NCBI RefSeq assembly: GCF_028009165.1
Contig: NC_079241.1
Coordinates: 1,364,001-1,428,000 of the forward strand
Direction of reading: 5' to 3'
From: Akanthomyces muscarius
Taxonomy: Eukaryota; Ascomycota; Sordariomycetes; Hypocreales; Cordycipitaceae
DNA: 64,000 bases
Shown here: in pieces, positions 45,959 to 56,100 of the stretch
Layout: each line of letters opens with the position of its first letter
Numbering within the stretch: position 1 is the stretch's first letter
Translations under genes and position numbers: made by a program
The notes under the pieces: model-generated
Told to the model about the DNA's origin: nothing
The model's input: only the letters and a program-made list of their open reading frames with translations
The model's database searches: none

Positions 45959-46953
45959 TTACTGCCCCGATGCAATGTCGTCAACGTGATTGCAGAGAGC
46001 GACAAAGAGGTCAAAGAAGAGGGGCGTGCCGCCGTTGTGCATCTCCAGCTGCATGGTCCCGCTGCGCTTGAAGGTGTTGCGGGAGCGGATGATGAGAGCG
46101 AGGTAGTGAGCGCGCAGCTTGGAGTCTGTGTCGGGCGTGTTGGCGTATGCGTAGCGAGCCGACGTCAAAATGGTGCTGCACTGGATGCCAGATTCTGTAC
46201 CAAGAGGATTCATGTTAGAAACTAAAAAAAAACTTGTAGACAAGCCCAAAAAAAAAAAAACGTACGAAGTCCTTGCTTGCGGAGAGCAATCTTCTTGAGC
46301 TCTGACAGCCCGTAACGCTCGGCGGCGCAGTAAATGACCGTGTCCTTGAGCAGGTCGCCGTCGAAGCTGCGGTGGTAGACGGTGCTCTCGACGCGCGCCT
46401 GCTCCTCGTCGCTCGCCGGGGCCTGAATCTCCCACGAGTTGCGGCGCTTGTTGTGCGCGAGGCGCGGGAAGTAGTCGCCCTTGTAGAGGTACTCGAGGAT
46501 GGAGCTGAAGATCTCGGGCTCCTCGTCGGGGAGCGCGATGCGCTTGGCCGCCGGGTCCATGTACGTGGTGCGCAGCGTCTGCGCGAAAAAGGGACTGGCA
46601 CAGAGGACGTCCTCGTGGGCGGCAAAGAGGCGCTGCTCGGCGCCGACGACGAGGGTGACGACGCTGGAGGTGATGCCACTGTGCGGACATGTTGTGTAAG
46701 TTGGTGGGTGGGAGATGGAAAGAGCCAAAGGGAGAAGGGGAGGCCTGTCGAGAATAAAGGCAACTTACTTGGTCATGGAAGTATCGACGGTTCCAGCCGT
46801 GGAAGCTGTGGTAGGGCGACGGTGGCGAGACGACGACTCGTGGCGTTTCTTGGAGACACCGCTGCTCTCGCGAAAGGAGGTGCTCGACTTGGAGACCTTG
46901 TGACCTTTGGAGAAGCTCCTGGTGGTGGACTCGGCACGCCTGGAGGAGAACAT
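45959..46953 (-). CDS. BTB/POZ domain protein
   Basis: Exons 46769-46953, 46266-46678 and 45959-46194 join in phase to 277 aa. Residues 1-61 are Ser/Arg/Thr-rich and disordered. The BTB fold follows: SSVVTLVVGAEQRLFAAHEDVLCASPFF, a typical HKxxL-like variant (AHEDVL), then IALPDEEPEIFSSILEYLYKGDY. The region after the BTB core has a 30-residue insert and a helical C-terminal part with conserved ERYGLSELKKIA and TFKRSGTMQLEM. Such fungal BTB proteins may serve as Cul3 adaptors or oligomerising factors; no second domain is present to indicate a target. Intron 2 contains an A12-type homopolymer next to the donor. Confidence 0.85.
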
Positions 46954-48682
46954 GTTTTTTTTTGGTATGTGAAGTGATGATGAGGGGATGAAAAGTCGAT
47001 GGATTATATATCTTCAGAGGGGGGAAACAATGATTAAAGTGCTGGTTATGAATGGCTTTCGTAATCGTGGCAGCCAGGCAGCAAAGGCGGGAAACAAGTA
47101 TCGCCTGAGGAGCGAGGAGTGCAAATCACAGCGGCGATGGTCCTTTATGCCAAGGTGATTATAGCAGGTTGTATTTTTTTTGAAGGAGAAAATCGTCGCT
47201 GGGTTTCTTATTGTCGACAGACTTACCGTTTCGAAACACCAAAGACGCTGCAATAAAACCAAGAAGGGGCGGAAGCAGCTAGATTACAGGCGGGCGCCCA
47301 GGCATTTTATAATCATACTGAGCGACGCTTCACTACCCAGATAAGCAGTGTGCATGTGTGTGTGTGGGCTGCCTATGTTACGGCGACACCCCCCTGTAGC
47401 AAGAAAAAAGGCAAGCCAACCAGGGAAGCAAGGTAGGCAGAGAGGAAAAAGTGGTGATAGTGCCAGCCGAGGGTCGCGCTCTGACCGCGTTAAGTGGCTT
47501 TGGCTGCGACGGGATACTGTCACGTAATCACGTGTGCTACTTTACCAGGCCGGGGACGGCGAGCCGGGCGGCGTGAGGTTTGGCACCCTGGCAGGTTTCG
47601 AGTCATCTATCCCAGAAGAAGAAAAATAAATAGGGGTGGCTGGGTTTTGGATTTCTTTTGGGATGGTCATTAAAATGATGCTGCCTTGCCGTTGCCTCTG
47701 GGCTGGTCCTCTGTATGCAAGCCAAGAGACGGCTTGCATAACAATAAGGCACACTGCCCACCTTATTGGTGCATGCCGGCTTGTACAGAGCCTTACGAAT
47801 CGGCCACGCATGCTGTGCTTGTGAGATGTGTTTCCCCATGATTTTACACATTTGTAGTCAATCCATGGGGTTTTTGGCCCGATGCGTTGGCCTGTTGCGC
47901 GTCACTGCGCGGCCTGCTGCCTACATTCACGCCGAGCACATCCAGCTGGCCGGCCTATTGTCTCGATGGTACGACCGACTAACTACAAGACGACGGCGTC
48001 GACACCACTTACTACCCCCTGTCTATGGATCGCATACCACCTCGCTGGAGCGGGGGGGAGGATTCACACACACCCAACACCCCAGTCTCAGCTTTTTATT
48101 CACGGCTCGCCGCATTGTTACGTGGGCTGTGTGGAGTACTGTCCAGGTTTTTGCCTGGTGTGAAGAGCCAGGAGCATCGTCAGGCAGACGTCCTCCACCG
48201 TGCAGGTCACTCGTGATTAGCGCCCCGAATTGTCGGGCCGTTTGCTTCGAAATCTGCAGGTTAAAGAATAAAAACAAATCGGATTGCTGTCAATTAAGCC
48301 TCCGCAGTGCTCAATTGGTTTTCTTTTCGTGGGAAACCGCCTAGCCAGTGGCGAGCAACACCTCGTAGGTCCCATGTCATTCACACGCCCGTTAGCAAAG
48401 GACTCCCGAGGTTCGGTGTTTCTTCGCTCAACCTTCCCCCTCCCCGCACAGAATGGTCTATGCTTTCTGGCTCCGGTGGGCCCATGATAGATTAAATGCT
48501 ATTTGCTTTTCCCGTTTGCGACGCCCACGGCCAGCCGCCGCCCTTCTTCGGCTGTGAGTCTCTCCCCCCTGCGGTTCGGCAAAGTGGCGGAGGACGCAAC
48601 AAGGAAACAAAGTTGTCCCTGATCACGCCCGCTGCCATAACTCGTCTCTGGCCATTGTAATTGGCTCCCTACCTACAGAGTA
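46954..48682. other. Tandem intergenic region
   Basis: 1729 bp containing the BTB promoter (about 46954-47300) and the 3' flank of the hydrolase gene. Open frames, for example 47766-48344 plus, show no domain or consistent coding pattern. Confidence 0.5.
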
Positions 48683-49859
48683 TCACCGTACCTGTGCGGC
48701 CGCTACAGCGGATCGTATGTATTCCGCAATGGCCTGCTTGCCAGCCTGCCGTATCGACACATCGTTGTGAAGCGCTCTGCGCACGGTATATCGCCGCACA
48801 GGCAAGCCGAGCGCCTCGCAGCGTCCGGCCAGCAGCTCGCCGTGATTTTGCGGCACCAGCTCGTCACTCCCGGCCTCGACAATGTACACTGGCATCGGCT
48901 GCCGCTTTGCCTTTTGTGCCACCGTCTCTAGATTCTTCCACGTGTCCAGCTGATTGCGCAGAAATGGCCACAAATACCGATAAGGCAGCCACTTCTGGGG
49001 ATACAGCGCCTGGAGCATGGCCCTCGTATTGGTGAATGGTGTCTCGAGCACCAAGCCGCGTATCGCAAGATTTGCATCGTCCATCGTATTCGCGGCTAGA
49101 TTGGAGGCGAAGCCGCATCCTATGCTCTGGCCCCAGAGCAGTACAACAGGGTCACGCTGTGAGTCCGTATGTCTACTTTTGTGCAATTGCGTGACCCATT
49201 GCAATGAGGCCTCTATATCCAGGTTGATGCCTCTCTCGGACGGCCGATCGTGTGACTTCCAGAAGCCTCGATAGCTCACGCCGATAATGGTATAGCTTGC
49301 ACTTTGGTCGGCGTCTCGAACTCGACGGAGAATCGAAGATAATTCGGGCAGTCGTGGGGGCAACGATGAAGCATTGCCTGAAAAAACCATGTTAGTCACG
49401 CTCGCTTCTTGCTGCACCGCAGCTACACGCACCTTGAAAATACAGAATGTACACTGGCGTCACAGATGGGCTTGGCCTTTCCGAAGCTTCATTGCTGATA
49501 CACAGTGCAATTGGTGTGCCGTCCAGCGACTTGATCATCTCCCGTCTCCAGGTCACTCCGCGGCATTGGCTCGCATAGTCTGCTATTTCCAAGCGGCGAG
49601 CATCTGGTGGCAGAAATGGGTTGTAGATGATGGTGTTTTGAAACACAATCAACATGGTGCATTTCCAGCACCAAAGAGTTATGAATAGCCCCGTAAAGAT
49701 GATTGGAGGCATCACCGCCGGCGCAATATGCAAGTTCCGGTGGAAATGCAGCTCCATGGGCCGCAGCGCGAGCTCAAGCTTTGGAGACGCAAAGAATGGC
49801 CGATGCCTCCTGGCCGCGCAATGTCGCGCCATGGGCCAAGCCACCCGGCGCGAGGCCAT
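48683..49859 (-). CDS. Membrane-anchored alpha/beta hydrolase (Bem46/ABHD13-17-like)
   Basis: Exons 49433-49859 and 48683-49377 (55-bp intron) give 373 aa. One N-terminal transmembrane segment lies at about 49-72, after a basic stretch, so it is a type II-like anchored enzyme. The hydrolase core has YFQGNAS (oxyanion loop), YTIIGVSYRGFWKS, the nucleophile elbow GQSIG with Ser227, Asp314 in EAGSDELVP and His346 in ALHNDV, so the catalytic triad is complete. Similar enzymes include yeast YNL320W and S. pombe bem46, implicated in polar growth, and mammalian ABHD17 depalmitoylases; the substrate here is unknown. It is divergent from SDS22 (517 bp). Confidence 0.9.
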
Positions 49860-50376
49860 CTTGGACGAGACAGTAGCTCTATCAGCGCATCATGTGCGTG
49901 ATGTCTCCGGAATGATCATTGAGCACGGTAATTTGATGCGGGATGCGCTAGGGGTGACGTCAAGCAGTGATGGAGGTAGCTTGGACTCAACTGCTGTCGC
50001 GAATTCAGGGCCCTGGGGTGGCCAACCCCGCTGTAATTTATGCGTACTATGGCTGCCAGCTCTCGTAGAAGCTCAGGCACTGTATACAGCCTGCAGCTTC
50101 ATGCCACTGATAGCCATGACCTTTTAGAAATTATTCGCTCCAAACTACATTTCTGGATTTTTCACTTATTTTACTGGCTTCGCATCTCACAAATGCAATC
50201 ATCTTTCACGGGGGTCGTCATTGGTCACAAGCCGCTTTAGCGTCTCTGCCTAACAAATTGCCCCGCCATCTTTTATCGATACTCCAGAGTAAAGAGGCAA
50301 CATCGCAGTTACAAAAGTTGCCTCCTACACTCTACCGGCCCCGTCATACTCCAGAGTGCGCAGAAGAATACACATC
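49860..50376. other. Divergent promoter region hydrolase / SDS22
   Basis: 517 bp, no coding signal. It carries both promoters. Confidence 0.55.
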
Positions 50377-51663
50377 ATGTCTCCCGGTTCAACGAGCGAA
50401 GAGCAGCCACCGGCGCACGTCACCATCGAGGCCGACGCCGAACCTCATCACGCCAGCGGCAGCCTGACAAACGCCAACGGCTGGGACGGCAAGCTGCGCA
50501 TGCCAAAGTCGGCCATCTTGACCAACCCCGAAGCCGTGTCCGACCCGGAATACTCGGACGACGAGAACGTACTGCCTGGCGAAGAAATCGCCGCCGATGA
50601 AGGTGAGTCTTTTCCTTTGCACATGCGCGTCGAGGCAGAGCACGCGAGCACCTCCGCCGCCAACCGCCGCCCACTGACTGACACACTTCTTTTCCACATA
50701 GATTTGCTAGCCAATGAAGACCCCGACACCGAGTCGATCAACGTTATCCATTCGCGCGTTAGCTCCATGGAGCGCTTGCGCCTCGAGCGCTTCCAAAAGG
50801 TCGCGTCCATCTGCCTCCGACAGAACAACATCCAGCAGATCGAGGGCCTCGACACGCTCGGCGACACGCTCGAGGACCTCGACCTCTACGACAACCTGAT
50901 AGCGCACATTCGCGGCATCGACAAGCTGACCAAGCTGACCAACCTCGACCTCAGCTTCAACAAGATCAAGCACATCAAGCACGTCAACCACCTCAAGGAC
51001 CTCAAGACGCTGTACTTTGTCGCCAACAAGATCAAGGAGATTGAGAACCTCGACGGCCTCGACAAGGTGACGTCGCTCGAGCTCGGCTCCAACCGCATCC
51101 GCGAGATCAAGAACCTCGACACCATGAAGAGCATCGAGCAGCTGTGGCTCGCCAAGAACAAAATCACCGAGCTCAAGAACCTCGGCGGCCTGACGCACCT
51201 GCGCCTCCTCAGCATCCAGTCGAACCGCATCCAGGACCTGCGCCCGCTGCGCGAGGTGCCGCAGCTCGAGGAGCTGTACATTTCGCACAATATGCTCGCC
51301 TCGCTCGAGGGGCTCGAGGCCAACGTGAACCTCTCGACGATTGACATTTCGCACAACAAGATTGACAGCCTCAAGGGCCTCGGCCCGCTGACCAAGCTCG
51401 AGGAGGTCTGGGCCAGCTACAACCTCCTCATGGACTTTGCCGACGTCGAGCGCGAGCTCAGAGACAAGGAGGCGCTGACGACGGTGTACTTTGAGGGCAA
51501 CCCGCTGCAGCTCCGCGCGCCCGCGCTGTACAGGAACAAGGTCCGCCTGGCGCTGCCGCAGCTCAAGCAGATTGATGCGAGTAAGTCGAGAGATTTTCCG
51601 TTGACGTGTCACGGCAACTGGACAATGGAACTGACAAAGCTACCAGCATTCCTCAGAGCATAA
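50377..51663 (+). CDS. SDS22: Sds22, leucine-rich repeat regulator of protein phosphatase 1
   Basis: Exons 50377-50602, 50702-51580 and 51647-51663 give 373 aa. The N-terminal ~105 residues are acidic and disordered. About eleven SDS22-type 22-residue LRRs follow, with repeated L-D-L-x-x-N-x-I patterns (DLYDNLIAHIRGIDKL, NLDLSFNKIKHIKHVNHL, SLELGSNRIREIKNLDTM and so on) and the LRR cap VYFEGNPLQ, RLALPQLKQIDATFLRA. Sds22 binds the PP1 catalytic subunit during its assembly and mitotic function. The exon-3 ending IDATFLRA matches the conserved C-terminus. Both introns (99 and 66 bp) are multiples of three and lack in-frame stops, so unspliced messages stay in frame. Confidence 0.96.
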   Translation: MSPGSTSEEQPPAHVTIEADAEPHHASGSLTNANGWDGKLRMPKSAILTNPEAVSDPEYSDDENVLPGEEIAADEGESFPLHMRVEAEHASTSAANRRPLTDTLLFHIDLLANEDPDTESINVIHSRVSSMERLRLERFQKVASICLRQNNIQQIEGLDTLGDTLEDLDLYDNLIAHIRGIDKLTKLTNLDLSFNKIKHIKHVNHLKDLKTLYFVANKIKEIENLDGLDKVTSLELGSNRIREIKNLDTMKSIEQLWLAKNKITELKNLGGLTHLRLLSIQSNRIQDLRPLREVPQLEELYISHNMLASLEGLEANVNLSTIDISHNKIDSLKGLGPLTKLEEVWASYNLLMDFADVERELRDKEALTTVYFEGNPLQLRAPALYRNKVRLALPQLKQIDASKSRDFPLTCHGNWTMELTKLPAFLRA

Positions 51664-52077
51664 GAAACGGAGACGAATGGGGGGGTAACCAGGCCCGGGT
51701 CCACGGCGTTCAGCAGGACATTTGACGTATTACAGACATGATGATCCAAACATTTACGGATTCTTACGGCTCTTGTGTTTTTTTTTTTCTACAGCAGGCT
51801 ACTCACCAAACTCAAGTTGATTCTTGATTCTTACATTAGAACATCCACAGGACACAAGTCTTTTTTCCTACATCATCTTTTTGAATATCATGCTTTGCAC
51901 TTCTTCGCTCATGCTCTTCTTACAAATATGCATCTGAATCTTCCCGCTCCCGTTTATGCTAAAACAAAAATAACATTTTCCAGCAAGTGACTCCATCCGC
52001 ACATGCCAAGTGTTCTAGTATGTATAAAACCCCAGAAAAGGCAGCCAACAAAGCTCGTGCACCCTTGTTGATCCTCT
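51664..52077. other. Convergent intergenic region
   Basis: 414 bp, T-rich, 3' UTRs of SDS22 and the CUE gene. No gene seen. Confidence 0.55.
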
Positions 52078-54105
52078 TCAACCAGGAAAACCTCCACGCG
52101 CCATCTTCTTGGCATGGCCAGCCTTGCGGTTATGGTTCGCTCGCGAGCCCTTGTTCGCCTCCTTGTTCTTCCGTGCGCTCTCCGTGCCCTTGTCGCCCGC
52201 TGCCCCCGCCACGCTCCCGCCGCCGCGTCCTCTACCACCACCGCCACCTCCTCTGCCACGTGCTGGGCCGCCGCCTCTTCCTCTGCCGCCTCTGTTGGCA
52301 GCAGCGCCGCCGGCATCGCTGTCCTCTGCGCCCGAGTCGCGCCAGGACGTGCGGCCGAGCTCGCGCTGCTGGCCGCTAAAGGCATACTTGGCCTCGAGGC
52401 GGCGCATCTGGCCGGCGTTGCGGGTGAGCATGAGCGCCCAGCCCTCGATGGCCTCGTCGGGCATGCCCGTGTCCTCACGGAGCTTGGCGCGCGCGGCCGA
52501 GGAACGGCGCGTCGCGGCGTCGCGGTCAAAGGTGCGGGCGTCCGACTGGAACGCCCGGAACAGCGCCTCCTCGTTGGCGTCGTGCGCGCCGTCAGCTTCC
52601 TGGTTCGCCGAGGCGTCGACGGTGCCGCCCACGTCGTCGGCGTCGTATGTGTCGTCGCGCTCGTCGTCGTCGGAGTCAAAGGCGGCGAGGGCGGAGAGGA
52701 TGGCGGCCTTGCCGGGCGCCGAGGTGCGGTCCCGGAGCAGCTGGTCGGCGGTCCGCTCGGGCCGCTTGCCAAAGGAGAGCTTGGAGGTGTCGACGGCGAG
52801 ACGGTCGAGGTCGTCGTCGTCGTAGATGTTGCGCCGGGTGGGTAGCTGCGGCGGTGTAGAGTGCGGTGCCATGTCCGGCGGTGGTTGCTGGTGGGATTGG
52901 GATCTAGAATCTGTAAGTCACGAAACGTGGAACATTCTGCTTTTGTATGAAACGTACAAGCCTTCGCTACGATCCGCGGTAGCAAGGTGTGGTGGCAACG
53001 ACTCGCTGAGAAGGTTGGCAACAACCTGCTCAACATCTTCGTTGTACTCGTCCAGACACTTGGCGACGAATCCGGCGCCGAGGTCTGGGAACAAGTCTTG
53101 CACTTGCGTAATCTGGCTCATGCGATGAATGTGCACCTCGGCGTCTGCATCCTCGCTCGTCTGCGCGCTTTTGCCCTTGTCCACCTTGCGGCGTACCAGC
53201 CTCTTTGGCCGCACCATGGCGCCCTTCTTGAATGCCTCCAGGGCCGTGATGCGCTTCTTCAGGTTCGGCGTCGCCGCGCCATCGGCTTCCGCCCTCGCCA
53301 GCAGCACCTTGAGGAGCGGCGTGGACGTGACCAGCTCCGGCACCAGCGAGTCGTTGGCGTTGAGCGGCCCCTGCTTGTGCTGGTCGGCCGCCGACTTGAG
53401 CGAGAAGAGCTCGTCGCTCAGCATGGACCACTTGGGGGGCGTGACCTCGACGAGCCCGACCAGGCACAGGTATAGCGTTGCGATGATGACTTTCCGCAGG
53501 GGCGGGTTCATGACCTTGTAGCCCGCAATGAGACTGTCGAGAAAGTCGTCGCCGGCGAGAAAGAGCGTGCAGACGTGCGGAGAGGCATGCAGTAGCGGGT
53601 TGAGCTTTGCCAGGCTCGCCTCGGCGGATTTGAGATCACCCCGAATTCCAGCGTCTAGGATCGAGATGAGCGACTTTTTCAGCGTGGTCAATGACGACTC
53701 AATGGCAGCTGCGTGTGGTGACGCCAGAGCTTGTGAGAGCACAGGCGCTGAAAGTTTCTTTGGATAGATCTTGGCGAGGTTGGCCAGATAGTCAAACGTG
53801 TCCAGGTCGGAGGTAGGTTTTGATGACGACGACTGTGCCGTCAATTGCAATATTGCTTTCAGCAGGGCTGGCGACGGCGGATGTGATGCGTCTTGCGAGG
53901 CCGCTTCCTGCGCAAATGTGGTGAGAAAGCGAGTGAGAGACGAGTCCTCTTCTGAGAGAGCCTTGGCCAGTTCAGATGCCGAAGAGCTGATGTGAGCTTG
54001 CAGCAATGCCACCCAGGCATTTTGTAACGATGCCCATTCCGCTGGTGTGAGCTTGTGACGCCATGCGGCCGGGGGGTAGGCTGCCAGTGACGGCAACTTG
54101 GCCAT
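52078..54105 (-). CDS. CUE3: Cue3/ASCC2-like CUE-domain protein (ribosome quality-control trigger)
   Basis: Exons 52958-54105 and 52078-52903 give 657 aa across a 54-bp intron. The first ~310 residues form a helical domain ([21 protein letters not shown] at the start, [28 protein letters not shown] in the middle) as in ASCC2/Cue3. The CUE domain lies at about 323-374 ([15 protein letters not shown] with the MFP-like signature, ending [11 protein letters not shown]). After the intron come [18 protein letters not shown], a [16 protein letters not shown] segment and a Gly/Arg-rich tail (about residues 575-625) ending in basic [12 protein letters not shown]. Yeast Cue3 is the RQT-complex subunit that reads ubiquitinated stalled ribosomes. 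A second acceptor 7 bases upstream would truncate the protein. The downstream acceptor was chosen because it keeps the frame. Confidence 0.88.
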
Positions 54106-55337
54106 GGTTTGGCGGGATGGAGGGGTATTTTCGAGGTGAGAGTCGAGAGGCGTCCAGAGTCGTTTCTGCCGCGGTGTTGGGGGCTATTGCGAGTTTGGAG
54201 AGAATATAGAACTTTTTCAAGGTTGAAGTCGCGTCTCCATGGCTCGTCTATCGGTTTTGTGCGCTGCCTTGTTGAGGCTGTCATTGAATCGCCGGATGAT
54301 TCATACCTACAAAGAGGGTCAAGCTTGAAGCTCCAGGCCCAGCAGCCAGCTAAAGTAAGTGGGGTGGCCCGTGCCGTGCGTTGTTGAACGTGAGTCTGCG
54401 ACAGTCTTTGCCACAGTGAAGCAAACCCGCGCAAGCAAATATAAAAACATGAGATGGCGATTATGAAGCTAGTCGGTTGGTCTTCAAATCTGCCGTCTCT
54501 GTTTCTTTGCTCGTGAGCTTTATGAGTTTGGTTGAACGTATGAGCACTGGGCACATGTCGCCTTTCCATGCACGTATTGAGATTTATATGAGTCACTTCC
54601 CTGCTATAATTACTGAGAAGTAGAAGGGAGATGGTGTTTGGAAAGCATGCTTGCTAATTTGCTTACAAGACACTAATAAGTTATCCGAGTATTCATTAGA
54701 AGTCGTAGTGGTGGTACTATTACCAAGTCGCTAGGTTTTACACCCAAATACCACGAGCCTTAACATTCAAGAAAAACAGTTGCGGGAACAGAATTTCAAA
54801 CTTAATCACAGATTTCTTTGGCAGTTATGATATCTGCTCCAGCCTCAGTCTCAAGTTATGTCGTCGGCGGCACGCAGGATTTCGCTGCACGAAAATAGGC
54901 CAATGCAGTGCAAAGGTTTCCTCAGCAGATGACCGGAAACTTGGACTGTGCCTCCAATCCTCGGGTAATTGATGAATAATAAATACTTATTAGGATTTAA
55001 TTATATGTACTTTTCCACCTCGCAAAGCGTTGGCAACCTTTCGCGTCTCTGATCACCTCGATGCACGTCGGTTGCGCAAAAAGACATACGTACCTTTTTT
55101 TTTGGACCCCAGCAGCCGCTCTCCACCAACCACATCCTCTTAAAAGCACCACTCTAACCTGAATAGGGTTAGCCCATCGCACAACCAGTGCGCATTTTCG
55201 CAATTCCCCCACCAAAAACTTGTCCCAAGCGAAGCCGCTCTCCGGATCTTGACTTTTTTCCCTTCTTCAACTTCATCACTTTGCCGAAACACAACGTTCG
55301 AGTCGTGAAGTCAAATTCCCCCCCAAAATCAATCAAA
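54106..55337. other. Divergent promoter region CUE3 / uS10
   Basis: 1232 bp. The middle (54600-55020) is AT-rich and holds no gene. The right end is pyrimidine-rich, as is usual upstream of ribosomal-protein starts, with a telo-box at 55164-55172. Confidence 0.55.
55164..55172 (+). promoter_or_regulatory. Telo-box (Tbf1-type) TAGGGTTAG
   Basis: Perfect one-and-a-half telomere-repeat motif about 166 bp upstream of the uS10 start codon. Tbf1 binds such boxes in ribosomal-protein promoters of several ascomycetes. Assignment is by motif and position only. Confidence 0.5.
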
Positions 55338-55762
55338 ATGTCCTACAACAAGACTGACAAGGATGTCGGCGAGGCTCCCGTACGTTTTTCTCTCTCCTCG
55401 CTTCGCTTGCCTGACAGCGTGGGAACCCTTTTTTTTACTGACAACATTCGCAGAAGAGCCACAAGATCCGCATCACCCTGACCTCGCGCAAGGTCCAGGT
55501 CCTCGAGAAGGTCTGCACCGAAATCATCGACCGCGCCAAGAACAAGGACCTCCGCGCCAAGGGCCCCGTCCGCCTGCCCACCAAGACGCTCAAGATCACC
55601 ACCCGCAAGACCCCTTGCGGTGAGGGCTCCAAGACCTGGGACCGCTTCGAGATGCGCATCCACAAGCGCCTCATCGACCTCAACGCCCCCACCGAGGTCG
55701 TCAAGCAGATCATTGTCAACATTGACGCCGGCGTCGAGGTCGAGGTCACCATTGCCGCTTAA
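55338..55762 (+). CDS. RPS20: 40S ribosomal protein uS10 (S20)
   Basis: Exons 55338-55379 and 55454-55762 (74-bp intron, GTACGT donor, phase 0 after codon 14) give 116 aa. The uS10 family is unmistakable: [56 protein letters not shown], and the C-terminus [15 protein letters not shown]. It sits in the head of the 40S subunit and is one of the sites ubiquitinated when ribosomes collide, a link to the neighbouring Cue3-like protein that may be coincidental. The ATG is preceded by the A-rich context AATCAAA. Confidence 0.97.
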
Positions 55763-56100
55763 GCGGTAGGTGGCTTTAGACCAGCTGGAGCTGGAGCTGG
55801 GACGGACGACTGTTGTCTGAAACAGGGCACAGCCGTCTCGGCTCTCACAAGGGACAAGATTAATAAAAAAGAGTTAAAATTCTGCTCTCCCTCGCCACAA
55901 AAAAGACTTGAATGCTGCACTGTGAATGTGTATACCCAGAGTGAAAAGTCATGCAACACCGTTGGTCTTCCTCCGGTTACCACGGTACATACATATATAT
56001 ACGTCTGCTTAATTATACAGATACCCAAAAAAAAGTTCAATCGTCCACCCAAATCAAATACAAAAACGCCGCTGTATATGCACATCGTCTCTGCTCCAAC
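55763..56100. other. Convergent intergenic region
   Basis: 338 bp of 3' flank between uS10 and the nucleoporin, AT-rich with a TATATATA run near 55993. No gene seen. Confidence 0.6.

Noticed and set aside
52109..52845. Two plus-strand frames of about 240 codons opposite the CUE3 exon
   Set aside because: Mirror images of the Gly/Arg/Asp-rich coding sequence; the minus strand has the recognisable family.
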